From Monodelphis domestica (Eukaryota; Chordata; Mammalia; Didelphimorphia; Didelphidae): 64,000 bases of DNA. Positions 1 through 10,917 of this stretch are shown one piece after another (the stretch's first letter is position 1; each line of letters opens with the position of its first letter). The notes under the pieces were generated by a model that was not told the DNA's origin, made no database searches, and saw nothing but the letters and a program-made list of their open reading frames with translations. The stretch is taken from positions 211,395,635 through 211,459,634 of the forward strand of contig NC_077228.1 in NCBI RefSeq assembly GCF_027887165.1, written 5' to 3'. The translations under genes were made by a program, and so were the position numbers.

Positions 1-26
1 CTGTGTAAAAAGTTTGGGGACCCCTG
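1..26. mobile_element. hAT transposon end cut by window edge
   Basis: The segment ends in ...ggggacccctg, whose reverse complement begins CAGGGGTCCCC. This is the terminal repeat of a common mammalian hAT-Charlie-type element. The next 8 bases (27-34) would be the target duplication, but its partner is outside the window. Confidence 0.4.
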
Positions 27-533
27 CCCTAGGGAATGTATATCTAAGGAGGAATCTTAACCTTAGCCCTGTCATCTTCACTTCCACTAGAGTTTTAAAC
101 AACAGTAGTATGTGAATTCCTGTACCAACCAGTGTAAGTTATGTCCCAAAAGGAATCCTTACAAGAAGTGTTGGGAGGCCCATTTATTTTGCATTTCAAA
201 AGATATAAAGGGGCCCTTTGAACTTTTTTTTTTTTTGCTTAATTTAGGAGTAGGAGCTCAGAACTTAAAACTTGCACCACTATAGCCACTCTGTACCCTA
301 AACTTGAAGTTTGCCCTACAACCAACCCTGCACTTATTTCTGTGGCCATTATGATCCTGGTGAGATGAAGCAAACCCAAGTTCCTGCCCCTTTGGCCCTA
401 CCAAGCAGGGAAAAATTCCTTAGCATGTGTTTCTAGTATAATTCTTCTGGACTATGTCCCCTCTCAGAAATTAACTAGGTACCATAGGGAAGGTGCCAGC
501 AGTCTTAACCCGTTTTTTTTCTTTTCTCTCTAG
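27..533. other. non-coding stretch, nothing recognised
   Basis: Non-repetitive sequence with no open frame of note. It ends in a pyrimidine-rich tract (about 511-533) that could be a splice acceptor for the candidate exon that follows. Confidence 0.4.
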
Positions 534-640
534 CCCAGCAAACGAAGGGCAGACCTGTTTCTTCTCAGGGTCGCCTCACACAACTTAATGCCACCCACCC
601 ACCAAGCCCCACAACTATTAACCCCAATAACCTCCCCTAA
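534..640 (+). CDS. candidate terminal exon of unknown plus-strand gene
   Basis: A pyrimidine tract ending ctctctag precedes an open frame that reads QQTKGRPVSS, continues to TTINPNNLP and stops at TAA (638-640). An AATAAA at 758-763 is followed by GT-rich sequence near 785. Position and strand suit the 3' end of QRICH2, the expected convergent neighbour of UBALD2. I cannot match the peptide to QRICH2 from memory, and other frames are also partly open, so this is a weak call. Confidence 0.22.
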
Positions 641-783
641 TAGACTAGAGGATGTCTATTGAGGTGTACATGGATGTCCTCCACTTTATCCTGGCTGAAG
701 ACCAAACAGGGATACCCTGGACCTCGGGAAAATATACCTTCATGCGTAGAACTTGCCAATAAATGTTTGCAAAGAAGAAGGCT

Positions 784-1387
784 GAGAGTTTGTGTTCACC
801 CACTGGGGGAGTGGGAGGGGAGGGAGTGGGTGTGCACAGAACAAAGGGCAAGATGGTAGTTCCTTGCTGTTCTCCTTGTCTCATGGTTCTGAATGGAGAG
901 TCTTTTTCTGAGACTCTCCAACCCTGAGATCATCCCCAGCCAAATGTGGGGTGAGGCTCCTCTGAAAGGTGAGGATGAGGTACGGGTACAGGCCTGACCC
1001 AATTTGCACCTTTCTAGATTATAGTGGCCTAAATCATGCTGTATAATGACCTCACATGATTGGAATTTGCCTGGTTTGTGGTGTGAAAGTTCTTCCAATG
1101 TGCTCAGGATTCCTCATCTGGAAATCTATGGACCATAGTTGCAGTTTTAGAGTTGGAAAAGACCTTCGAGATCATCTCATCCCTGGTAAATAAACTGTCT
1201 GCTCTGGTTCTAACCCTCCATGTCCAGGGTAAGTACGAGCTTTCTCTTAGATGAGGGGGAAGCCAAGATGAGTTGGGGATTGGGGTGGGGAGACCAGGGA
1301 AGTCCCAATGTTGCACTACCTGTGGGTGGGATGCTGCTCTGAGTGAAAGGAGAAAGAGGGCACTACCAGATGTTGGCTTTCTTTTTC
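784..1387. other. mostly unique DNA with a short MIR-like piece
   Basis: No gene seen. About 1138-1190 reads like the start of a reverse MIR (ttttagagttggaaaagacc). The rest is unclassified. Confidence 0.3.
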
Positions 1388-1596
1388 TTTTTTAAACCCT
1401 TACCTTCTGTCTTAGAACCAATAGTATGTATTAATTCCAAGGCAGAAGTGGGGGGAGGGGAGGAAGGGCTAGGCAACTGGGGTTAAGTGACTTGCCCAGC
1501 GTCAGACAGCTGGGAGATGTCTCAGGCCAGATTTGAATCTAGGACCTCATGTCTCTGGGCCCGGCTCTCATCCTACTGAGCCACGTAGTTGCCCCC
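1388..1596 (-). repeat. type A SINE
   Basis: Full-length reverse copy, from the tail (tttaaacccttaccttctgt) to the head complement (ctgagccacgtagttgcccc). It abuts a type B copy 40 bp away. Confidence 0.85.
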
Positions 1597-1633
1597 TACC
1601 GGCTACTTTCTTGACCATCAGCATGGAGTTGTT

Positions 1634-1880
1634 TAGACAGCTAGGTGGCAAAGTGAATAAAGTGCTCAGCTTGGAATCAGGAAGATTCATCTTCATGAGC
1701 TCAAATCTGGCCTCAGAAACTTATTTTAGCTGGGTGACCCTAGGCAAGTCAAGACATTTAACTGTTTGCCTCAGTTTACTCATTTTTAAAAATGAGCTGG
1801 AGAAGGAAATGCAACTTTGCCAAGAAAACTCTAAATGGAGTCCCAAAGTTGGACAATGGAAACAACTGAACAACAACAAC
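1634..1880 (+). repeat. type B SINE
   Basis: Forward copy beginning acagctaggtggcaaag. The B box is diverged (gagctcaaatc). It ends in the family tail ctgaacaacaacaac. Confidence 0.8.
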
Positions 1881-2599
1881 ATGGGGTCTCTTGTGGCATG
1901 CATCCATTTCCAAATTCCAAAAGCTGCCCTGCCCCTTAGGAGGCTGCTCCCACTCTTTATTCATAAATACTCTGCTCCTAGGTATCTCACTGATACCTAG
2001 ATCTCTGTCAGTGGGGGTGCCTTAGGCTAAGCATTTAGCCTGCCCTTCCTGTGTTTATCTTCTCCTTCTCTTCTCCCTGAGGCATAAGCTGGCTTTCCTC
2101 CTGAGCAGAGCAGAGTTATGTCCAGAATGAGGAAATTCAGAGAATTAGAAGGCCTGGCATTCCGAACCACTCATCTCAAATTCCTCTGGAGTGGCACAAA
2201 TTTGCAGATCCTTGCACTCCTCACTGTTTGTTCCCTTGACCTAGAAAATGAGTGCTGGGTCTGAAAGGAACACTAGGGATGTCAATATTCCTGTCCAGAC
2301 ACTCCTTCCCTTCAACTTTAACTCCTCCTGGAAGCACCTCCACTAGGACGGCAGTGAGCAGGGGTGCACAGAACCGGTCTCACATGCACATCCCTTGACT
2401 CTCTTGGGTCTTCTCTAGACTTAACAGACCTTCCCTACCAGGATTGAAGAAGTGCCTGGGTGAGGTAGGGGATGATGATGAAGGGTCAACTTGAGTTCTA
2501 TTAGACTGAATGGAGAGGGAATTCCCAGAAGAGTTATTCCCATGGCAGGGGCTGAGAGTATATAGGGTGTGACAAACTATTAAATGCCCAAGGTACCCT
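1881..2599. other. non-coding stretch, nothing recognised
   Basis: No transposon or exon could be supported here. Open frames are short and show no family resemblance. Confidence 0.3.
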
Positions 2600-2750
2600 G
2601 TTAGGTGATGGGATGGGGATATCCAAGACTAAGCAAAAGGCCCTCAAGGAATTTACCATAGGGAGACTGCATCCATGTGCAATACAAGATAATTTGGGGA
2701 AGGAAAGGAAACCACCGACTGGGAACATCAGGGAAGGCTTAGTAGACCCT
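2600..2750 (-). repeat. L2-clade LINE 3'-end fragment
   Basis: Contains caaggaatttaccataggg, the diverged complement of the L2 3' region (normally 'caaggagcttacattct'). It continues with a line that recurs in other copies in the window. Confidence 0.4.
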
Positions 2751-2826
2751 TTTTATACCAGTTCTCTCCTGCTCTGCCACCTATAGAGGATAACCTACCT
2801 TATCTAGCTCTTGCTTCCTTGTTAGT

Positions 2827-3050
2827 CTTCTCCAGTTCTTCATGACCCCTCTTGGGATTTTCTTAGTAGAGATCCTGGAGTGGTTGGCCATTTCCTTCTC
2901 CAGCTCATTTGATGAGGAAACATAGGTAAAGGTGAAGTGACTTGCCCAGGGTCAAACAATAAGAATCTGAGGCCAGATTTTAACTAAGAAAGCTGTGTGT
3001 TCCTGATTCCAAGCCCAGTGCTGTATCTACTATACCACCTAGTTGCCCTC
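2827..3050 (-). repeat. type B SINE
   Basis: Reverse copy with tcctggagtggttggcc and tgacttgcccagggtcaaac, ending in the complement of the head (accacctagttgccc). Confidence 0.75.
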
Positions 3051-3297
3051 TCTTGCTCTAAGGTGTAATCAAATCAACACTACCCTTGTCTTTGCAGAGA
3101 TCATGCCAATGAGGCAAGGAGGTTCCCAATGGCTCCACTCACCATCCCTGGGACTCCCCAGCCAAAACACCAACCCCTGGCCACCACTCTATATTGTCTC
3201 TCCCGGTTAGAAAGTAAGCTTCCTGAGGGCAGATGGTCTCATTTTGTGTTTGTATCCCCAGTGCTTAGTTATAGGTGCTTAAGCACAGAGTAGATTC

Positions 3298-3524
3298 AGT
3301 TGCTGGTAGTTGTATCTATCTCTTCATGACTCCTTTTGGAGTTTTTTTGGCAAAGATACTGGAGTGGTTTGCCACCCCCTTCTGCAGCTTATTTTGCAGA
3401 TGAGAAAACTGAAGCAAACAGAGTAAAATGACTTGTTCAGGGTCACATAAGAAGTGTCTGAGATTGAATTTGCACTCAGGTAGGGCTGGCTTCCAGGCTC
3501 AATACTACACCACCTACTAGCTCC
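3298..3524 (-). repeat. type B SINE
   Basis: Reverse copy with gatactggagtggtttgcc at its core, ending ctactagctcc. It directly follows an L2/MIR-like tail (about 3205-3290, gtatccccagtgcttag). Confidence 0.75.
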
Positions 3525-3589
3525 AGAAAGTATTTAATGAGTGCTTTTTCACCCATTCATTTATTTCTTTATTCATGCATAGAGGAAAT

Positions 3590-3720
3590 GGAGAGGTTTG
3601 GAATCAGGGAAAACTGAGTTCACACCTAATCTCAAGACAATAGCTGTGTGACTGTGGGTAAATCACTTAATCTCTTGCCTCATTTTTCTCATCTGTAAAG
3701 TGGAAGCACATCCCAAGGTT
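3590..3720 (+). repeat. MIR-type SINE
   Basis: The MIR core is visible as tagctgtgtgactgtgggta, followed by tttctcatctgtaaagtgg. It is diverged and old. Confidence 0.55.
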
Positions 3721-3759
3721 GGTTTGAAAATCAAGCCTTAATAAACCTTAATAAAAGTA

Positions 3760-3850
3760 AGTTAAATAATAAAATATTATTTTATTTTATAATATATATT
3801 ATATATATATAATATAATAATAAAATAAAATAAATAAAAGTACTTAAAAA
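3760..3850. repeat. AT-rich low-complexity tract
   Basis: Runs of ttttattttat, atatata and aataaaataaa, partly self-complementary. No gene. Confidence 0.7.
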
Positions 3851-4084
3851 TAAGTAAGCCTTAATAAAACACTACATTAATTCTAGCTATTGTCTTTCTT
3901 TTCAACTAAAGTGGTTCCTGAATTAAGCATTAAGGGAACACAACGACTGCAGAGACAGACTAATTCTGGTCACAGGGATGTCCTACGCCAATAAAATGAT
4001 GACACTTGACAATAGGAGGCTGGATGTGGACGCTAGGAAACTTCTTGGAGCTCAATTGTTTGGTTGGCATAATTTGTGATGGTT

Positions 4085-4498
4085 AGTTAGAAGACAGGTA
4101 TCAAAAGGCCTCAAATTCCAAGCTGAGGAGTTTATATTTTTTCCTAGAGACATTGAGGAGCCATGGAAGGTCTTGGAACAGGATAACGACACTGTCAGAC
4201 TAATTCCTTAGGAAGAGAATTTTGGCAGCTATTTGGGGCTAGATTAGAAAGGGGAGACATGGAATACAGGAAGATCCACTCCAAGACTCTGGCAATATTT
4301 TAGGTGAGACATGAGCATCTAAATTAAGGGAATAACCCTGTAAACCAAGAGAAGGGGACAGATATGGGAAACATGGAAGTGTTATCAGCAAGGCTTGACT
4401 ACTGACTAAGGGTGGAAAAAGTGCAGAAGAAGGAAGAATGACTCAGTTTATCAACGTGGGTGAATGGGAGGGTGATAAAACCACAAAAGAAATAAGGA
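4085..4498 (-). repeat. L2-clade LINE fragment
   Basis: Collinear with the better-preserved antisense copies at 35.9 and 39.6 kb ('aggagtttatatttt', 'gaggagccatgg', 'ggtgaatgggagg'). It covers part of the reverse transcriptase frame. No usable open frame remains. Confidence 0.5.
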
Positions 4499-4500
4499 GG

Positions 4501-4898
4501 GAGCAGCTAGGCAGCTCAGTCGATTGAGTGCCCAGTCTAGAGATGGAAGATCTTGGGTTCAAATTTGGTTTCAGATACTTCCCAGCTGTGTGACCCTGTG
4601 CACCCAGTCCTTATAGCTTTTTTTTTTTAACCCTTACTTTCGGTCTTAGAATCAATACTACATATTGGTTCTAAAGCAGAAGAGCAGTAAGGGTTAGGCA
4701 ATGGGGGTTAAGTGACTTGCCCAAGGTCACACAGGTAGGAAGTATTTGAGGCTAGATTTCAAACCAGAACCTCTCATCTCTAGGCCTGGCTCTCAATCCA
4801 CTGAGTCATCCAGCTGCCCCCCCTTACAGCACACTCTTCTGTCTTGGAACCAATATACTATATTGATTCTAAGACAAAGGGTAAGGGTTTTTTAAAAA
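4501..4898 (+). repeat. type A SINE, split by a reverse type A SINE
   Basis: The forward copy runs 4501-4617, is interrupted, and resumes at 4824-4898 (acactcttctgtcttggaac). Near-identical ccttatagc and ccttacagc flank the insert as its target duplication. Confidence 0.75.
4618..4823 (-). repeat. type A SINE nested in type A SINE
   Basis: Full-length reverse copy, from the poly-T tail to ccagctgcccc, inserted in the body of the forward copy at 4501-4898 and therefore younger than it. Confidence 0.8.
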
Positions 4899-4910
4899 TT
4901 CAACATGGTA

Positions 4911-5112
4911 GAAGCAGCTAGGTGGTTCAGTGGATAGAGCACCAGGCCTAGAGACAGGAGGTCCTGGGTTTGAATTTGAACTCAGACATTTTGTAGCTGT
5001 GTGAACCTAGACAAGTCACTTAACCCCCATTGCCTAGCCCTTACCACTCTTCTGCCTTGGAACCAATACACAGTATTGGTTCCAAGGCAGAAGGTAAGGG
5101 TTTTTAATTTTA
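4911..5112 (+). repeat. type A SINE
   Basis: Well-preserved forward copy. A box region gctaggtggttcagtgg, B box gggtttgaatt, tail gaaggtaagggttttt. Confidence 0.85.
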
Positions 5113-5261
5113 AAATGGAAATTTTTAAAGTACTATATATAGAATATAATTTAAAATTTTTTTTTTAATTTTAATTAAAAAATCAAAAATTTAATTTAAT
5201 TTTAAAAGATTGAGAAGTGAGTGGATTTTGAAATTGATCTGGGGAGCCTAGAAGATTCTGT

Positions 5262-5358
5262 CTGATTTTTTTTTTAAACCCTTGTGTTCCATCATAGAAT
5301 GAATATTGTATATTGGTTCCAAGGCAGAAGTAGGGTAATGGCTAGGCAATGGGGGTTA
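5262..5358 (-). repeat. type A SINE, 5'-truncated
   Basis: Only the tail half is present (tttaaaccc to ggcaatgggggtt). The tRNA-like half is missing. Confidence 0.7.
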
Positions 5359-5549
5359 TCTATGTAGATAATTTCTACGTCTATATATTTATTGCTAGTC
5401 TTTCTCCTGTGCTCCAATCTCACATTACCAAATGTCACTTAGATTTTTCAAACTAGAATTCCCATATAGAAATCTCAATCTCAATACGTTGAAAACAAAA
5501 CTCATTACCTTTTCCCTCATACCCATCTCTCTTTTGGACTTTGCTATTT

Positions 5550-5788
5550 CAGCTAGGTGGTGCAGTGGATAGGGCACTGGGCCTAGAGTTGGGAAGACTC
5601 ATCTTGAGTTCAAATCTGGCCTCAGACACTTCCTAGCTTTGTGACCCTGGGCAAGTCACTTCATCTTGTTGGCCTCAATTGTCAAATGAGCTGGAGAAGG
5701 AAATGGCAAACAATCACTCTGGTATCTCTGCCAAGAAAACCCTAAATGAAGTGATAGTCAGACAGGACTAAAATAACCAAACAACAAA
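5550..5788 (+). repeat. type B SINE inside L2
   Basis: Forward copy from cagctaggtggtgcagtgg to aaccaaacaacaaaa. LINE sequence is continuous across it. Confidence 0.85.
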
Positions 5789-6565
5789 ATTTCTGCAGAG
5801 TCCCATAATCACCTTAGTGTCTCAAGTTCATAACCTTGGTGTAATCCTTGCCTTCTCACCAGCTCACTTGGCCAATCAGTTGTCAAATCTTTTTGTTTTT
5901 ACCTCCACAGCATCTCAGGCGTCCTCACTACTCAGCTACCACACCAGGTCTCCAGCATCGCTCATCTGGACTATTGCCACAGACTCTTAGACAGTCTCCA
6001 TGTCTTAATTCTTTCCCCACTCCAATCTATCCTTCACACAGTTGCCAAAGTGATTCTCCTAAAGTCTGGTCATAGAACAGCCCTTCCCTCTCCACAACCC
6101 ATTCAGTAAACTTCAGTGGCTCCAAGTTACCCCTGAGATCAGCCCTCTTCTTTTTTTGTTTTTATCTCATTTTGGTTTTTAAAGCTTTTCACAACCTGAA
6201 CCCAACCTAGCTTTCCAGAAGACTCATAGGTTACTTCCCTTTGGATCCTCTAGGTATGGCTCAGATAAACTGACCTACTCCTATTCCTCAAATAGGACAT
6301 TCCAACTTCCCTCAGGGCCTTTTCACTAGCTGTCCCCCATATACTCCCTTCTCACCTCTGATTGGCAAAATCCCTCCCTATAAGAGGCAGCTCAAGTACC
6401 ACCTATTACAGGAAGCCTTTCTTGTTTATCCTTCCAAAGACTTGGTCTTCCCTAACTACTTTATTTTATTTATTCATTTAATTTGTTGTTGTTACTATTC
6501 AGTCATTTAGTCATTTCTGACTCTTCCTGATACCATTTGGGGTTTTCTTAGAAAAAATACTGGAG

Positions 6566-7189
6566 GGCAGCTAGGTGGCTCAGTGGATAGAGCACCAGAC
6601 CTGGAGTCAGGAAGACCTGGGTTCAAACATGGCTTCAGACACTTCCTAGCAGTGTGACCCTGGGCAAGTCACTTTTTAATCCTGTTTGCCTAGCCCAGTG
6701 ATGGTGAACCTATGGCACAGGTGCCAAAGATGGCACATAGAGCGCTCTTTGTGGGCACACAGCCACCCCCCCACCCCCGCCAACCCCTAGTTTGTTAGTA
6801 GAAAGGCAGAGGGACTCAGGCAGAGCTGCTCCCCTCCCCCTCTCCATTGTGCCTGATGAAATTTTTTCCCATCCCCACTCCTTTCCCAGCAGCCAATGGG
6901 AGCACACAGAGGGTACTGTGGGTAGCTCATAGGCAACAGAGCTGAAGGGGAGCAGAGTGCCCAAGCCACTCCCTTCCCCTTCTCTACACTCATTGAGGAC
7001 ATGCTTCATATGACCCACCCATCTGCTCAGCAGCCCAATGGTGGGAGTGCTTTCTCCCTCCCTTGTGTGCAGTAAGGGGGAGGGGGCAGGGCATGCTCAG
7101 CACTCTGTCTCTAAAAGGTTTGCCATCACTGGCCTAGTCCTTGCCCTTCTGTCTTAGAATTGTTACTAAGACAGAGAGTTAAGAAAAAA
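6566..7189 (+). repeat. type A SINE split by a hAT element
   Basis: Forward copy at 6566-6695 and 7132-7189. The head is close to consensus (gctaggtggctcagtgg, gggttcaaac). A hAT element sits in its middle. Confidence 0.8.
6696..7131. mobile_element. non-autonomous hAT element, 436 bp, with intact ends
   Basis: Terminal inverted repeats are CAGTGATGGTGAACCT at the left and, reverse-complemented, CAGTGATGGCAAACCT at the right. The 8-bp flanks gcctagcc (6688-6695) and gcctagtc (7132-7139) match at 7 of 8 bases, as expected for hAT transposition. The interior has no transposase frame, so it was mobilised in trans. The family name was not determined. Confidence 0.85.
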
Positions 7190-7604
7190 GATATTGAAAT
7201 GATTTGCTATTTCCTTCTCAGCCCATTTACAGATGAGGAAACTGGCAAACAGGGTCAAGTGACTTGCCCAGGTTCACACAGTAAATATGTGTCTGAGGCC
7301 AGATTTGAACTCCTGTTCTCCTGACTCCAGGACCCTTTATCCACTAGGCCACCTAGCTGACCCTACCTCATATTTATTTATATTTAAATACCATTTATTT
7401 TGCTTTTATTCTGCTTATATCTATTCTGTTGGTTTAGTCTATATATCCAGGCCTTTGCCTGGAACATAGTAAAAACTTAATAAATGCTTATTCATCTGTT
7501 GATTTCTAAATGTCTGATAGTGAAAGGGAAAGATAGAGGTCAGTAGCAGAACAGAGAGGTTTTCTGGTTGGTTTTAAGGATGGGAGTAGATCTGAGCCTA
7601 TAAT

Positions 7605-7776
7605 TACTCATTTAGAGCTGGAAGGAATCTAAGAGGGCAATTAGTCCAAACCTCTTCATTTTGCAGATGAGAAAACTGAGGCCAGTAAAGATATTTAACT
7701 TGACTAGGATCTTACGAGAAGGTAAACAGAACCAGAATCCAAACCCAGATTCTCAGATGCTGCATCCAACAAGGCT
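7605..7776 (-). repeat. MIR-type SINE
   Basis: Reverse copy with tttagagctggaaggaatct and tttgcagatgagaaaactga. Confidence 0.55.
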
Positions 7777-7984
7777 CCTTCCACCACCTGACTTAAGTCA
7801 ACAAAGGACAAGATCCTAGAGGAGGGAGGAGATGATCCCAGACAAGAGCTCTGAGGAGAGGGTTGGGAGAATAAATAGAGAGGCTGGCCTTTGGGAGGAA
7901 GAAGGACCTTTCCTTCATCAGAGAAGATAAAGTTAGAAATGAGAGGTGTTGAGATAGGGGTCGAGACAGATGGCAGTTGAGAAC

Positions 7985-8285
7985 ATGTTGTGTAATTAGA
8001 ATCTGTTACCCTAAAAACTAAGATTCCTAGGCAAAAAAAATTTACGATTTCCAGCAAAACTACAATTCCCAGAACCCCACTCACTTCCTGTTGTTACATG
8101 CTGATGTAGACAGGATATAAATTGGGTGGAGGTCCATCTCTCAGTCGCTTTTCCTTCCTGTGGCAGCTTTGGTGGATCAGGGATTTTTGAGCAAGTAGAA
8201 AACTTAGTCACATGGTTCTATTTTGTCAGATAATAAACTTTATAAAAATACTTGAAGTATTAGATATTAATTTAAATCCTACAAC
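7985..8285 (+). mobile_element. LTR-like fossil
   Basis: About 300 bp with a TATA-like ggatataaat and a polyadenylation signal (AATAAA, 8232-8237) in the order of a short solo LTR. It is flanked by aacatg on both sides. No internal viral region is present. It looks old, and the family is unknown. Confidence 0.35.
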
Positions 8286-8319
8286 ATGGCATTGTCATGG
8301 TGGTGTAGAAGGCATGAAC

Positions 8320-8468
8320 TTAAAAAAAAACCTCTTGCTTTCTGTCTCAGTAACAGAAGGGCAAGGGCTAGGCAAATTGACTTGCCCAGGGTAACACAGC
8401 TAGAAAGTGTGAGGCCAGATTTAAACCCAGGTCCTCCTGACTCCAGGTCTGGTACTATCTAGCTGCCC
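8320..8468 (-). repeat. type A SINE, internally shortened
   Basis: Reverse copy (ggcaagggctaggcaa to actatctagctgccc) lacking part of the tail body. Confidence 0.7.
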
Positions 8469-8507
8469 AAGATATGGGCTTCTGAGGTACAATAAGGGAT
8501 GTAAGAA

Positions 8508-9008
8508 AGTTCTTGTCTTGTGGTCAGGAAGATCTGAGTTCAAATTTTGATGCAGACACTAGTTGTGCGACTCTGGAAAGGTCACTGAACCTGTTTCCTT
8601 ATCTATAAAATAGTACTTCCTGGGATTTTTGCAAAATGATCTAATATATGTAATTTATTGTTTCGGTAAGTTTTCAGTTATGTTGGACTCTTCGTGACCT
8701 CATGTTTTTGTTTTGGCAAAGATACTGGAATGCTTTGTTGTTTCCTTCTCTGGCTTGTTTTACAGATGAGGAATCAGAGGCAAACAGTAAAATTAAGTGA
8801 CTTGTCCAGGGTCACACAGCTAGAAAAATATTTGAGACTAGAGATTTGAACTCAGATCCTCCCAACTCTAGGCCTGGCTCTCAATCCACTGTGCCACCTA
8901 GCTACCCTAATGGATGTAAAGTACTTTACAAACTTCAAAGTGATATATATATATGTATGTATGTATATATAAAAAGCACTTAGAAGTGCTTGTTAACATT
9001 ATCATTAT
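8508..9008 (+). repeat. MIR/THER-type SINE split by type B SINE
   Basis: The core is at 8508-8657, and the 3' part resumes at 8908 (gtaaagtactttacaaactt). Similar taatatatgtaa and taatggatgtaa flank the insert. Confidence 0.55.
8658..8907 (-). repeat. type B SINE inside MIR
   Basis: Reverse copy with ggcaaagatactggaatg, ending accacctagctaccc. Confidence 0.8.
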
Positions 9009-9056
9009 CTGTGTAGTGAGTGAGAATAGCCTTGTGGACTTGAGAAGAAGTTTGTG

Positions 9057-9261
9057 AGTCAACTAGGTGGGTCAGTAGATAGAGAACCAGGCCTAGGGTT
9101 GGGAGGATCTGGGTTCAAATTTGACCTTGGATACTTCCAAGCTGCGTGACCCTGGACAAGTCACTTAACTCTAATGACCAAGCCCTTCAGGTTCTTCTAT
9201 TTTGGAAGTAATAGTTAGTATTGACTCTAACATAAAAGGCAAGGGTTTAAAACAAAAAAAG
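9057..9261 (+). repeat. type A SINE
   Basis: Forward, moderately diverged. B box gggttcaaatt, tail aaaggcaagggtttaaaac. Confidence 0.8.
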
Positions 9262-10107
9262 AGATTTGGAATAATCTCTTTAGGATAATAGGTTAGAGTC
9301 AAGTGACAAGAATAATAACAAAAACTCAAAAGGGATGTAATCTACATGGTTATCTGACTTTTCCCCAAAATGATGCCTTGGTTATTGGGGGGAGGGGGAG
9401 GAGGGAGATACCTGGGAATTTAAATGTAATAAAGAAATTAAGATATTTCAGTATATGTGCTGCCTAAGTGAGCACTTTAAAAAAAAATTAAAATATCCAC
9501 TTAGCAAACTAGGTGTAATGGCAAGCCGTAGTGGGGTAATCCTGGATGGAGCATTGGACAAGACAGCCAAGGGTGGAGGACCAGGGAGCAGTAAGGAAGA
9601 GCTGAATGGCAGTCAAGTGATCTGACCCTCTGGAGACTGGGCCCACTGCCTCAGTGACCTTTATTCAGGGAAGAGAAGCAGCAGTGAAAGGGGTTTTCTG
9701 ATCTCCTTGCAGTTCTCTGCTGAGACAGGTGCCCAATTCAGGGGCTCCCCCACCCATGCTGGTGGGCCTACTTGACCTCCCACTTGGGGTGCAAGGTCAG
9801 GGGACATCAGTGTTCTCTAAAAGAAAAGATGGTGATGGTTACTAGAAGTCTTCCCTCCCCTCTACCACCCAGTGTGGGTGTTGGAAAGAAATGAGGGGTG
9901 CTCCACAATGGGTGCCAACATGGAGGGGAAGTATCTAGTTACACTGATATTGCTGGATCTTCTGGGAAGTGGGCTCTGCTGCGAGGGGTGTCCGGATCCT
10001 TCCTCCCTGATGGCCCTGGGAAGGTCTTGCTTAACAGGCTGGGTTTGTTCTCAGTGAGTGGCATGAGGGATACAAGCAAGCACTCAGTCCATTTTCATTT
10101 CCCTCAG
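9262..10107. other. unique DNA upstream of candidate exon
   Basis: No recognisable repeat over about 800 bp, which is rare in this window. It contains an open plus-strand frame that continues from about 9895 into the candidate exon at 10108, and a good polypyrimidine acceptor at 9871-9872. No family match. Confidence 0.3.
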
Positions 10108-10244
10108 TTTCTCCCAAGGATGGAGCCAGATCGGGCTCTCCTTTCTGAAGCCCAAACTGAAGTTCTACGGGGGAAGCAGGAGACAGTTTCTCCCACACCA
10201 CCACTCACTTGGAGTGATAGCCACTCCCAAGCCTCAGCAGATTC
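10108..10244 (+). CDS. candidate internal coding exon, unidentified
   Basis: The acceptor tttcatttccctcag is followed by an open frame (FLPRMEPDRALLSEAQTEVL, then Ser/Thr/Pro-rich) and donor TTC|GTAAGT. The exon is 137 bp and leaves two bases of a split codon. The strand is that expected for the convergent neighbour QRICH2, but the peptide is not recognised. Chance combinations of splice motifs are common, so confidence is low. Confidence 0.2.
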
Positions 10245-10917
10245 GTAAGTCACTAGAATCTTAGGGATTCAGGCCACAGCCTTCTACCTTGCTTAACCCC
10301 AAAGTACCCTTCTCTGGAGATGGTTCAGCTATCCACATCTGACCTGGTTAGTCCTCCCAGAGAGGACACAACTTTCTCACCCAAAAGGGACTCCCCCTTC
10401 CAATGGGGGAAGAGAGAAGTTGCCTGTGTGGGAAGAGGCCCAGGGTTCGGTTACTTAGATCTAGTCTTAGAGGCCCAATCCTTCATTTCAAAGATAAGTC
10501 AGAGGTTAAGTGATTTAACTCTGGTCATTCAGGCTGTAAATCTTGGAAGGATTTGAACTCGAGTCAAAAAGCTTCCAAACTGTATGAAGGTACCTGCTCA
10601 GTAGTGTCTGGCCATGCTGGGACATCTTAGCAAACAAAACTGAAAGGGGAGTATAGTTTGTGACAAGTGTGTGGGAGGAGGCCTCCGCTTTCTATTCCAG
10701 TTACAGAGGGGTTGCCCCTCCTCTGAAGAATCATGGCAGGTGAGAAAGCTATGGTGGCAGTGGGAAAAAACTAATGACTTCACCCACCTGACAGCTTTTT
10801 CCCATCAGTCCTTCCCTGGGCCCCTCGTTCATTTTCCAGCAAGTTTCTCCTTGCCCAGAATTTTGCTTCAGGGCTGGAATTCATTTTAGTGGCAGATTAG
10901 GTGGTACCTGTTGGTAA

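Larger units (their letters stand above)
6484..7363 (-). repeat. type B SINE split by SINE A and hAT
   Basis: The reverse copy occupies 6484-6565 and 7190-7363. The break falls at 'atactggag', and the sequence resumes with a short repeat of the target (aaaaaagatattgaaat). Confidence 0.8.
5395..7512 (+). repeat. L2-clade LINE 3' part carrying nested insertions
   Basis: A forward L2-clade LINE in three blocks: 5395-5549, 5789-6483 and 7364-7512. The second block reads like the C-terminal reverse-transcriptase frame (accttggtgtaatccttgcc through caggaagcctttc). The last is the tail ending cttaataaatgctta. Blocks are separated by a type B SINE and by a three-element nest. The frame is decayed. 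Confidence 0.6.

Noticed and set aside
9895-10107. Upstream extension of the 10108 exon as one 116-codon ORF
   Set aside because: No ATG in context. A good splice acceptor falls inside it, so the upstream part is more likely intron.
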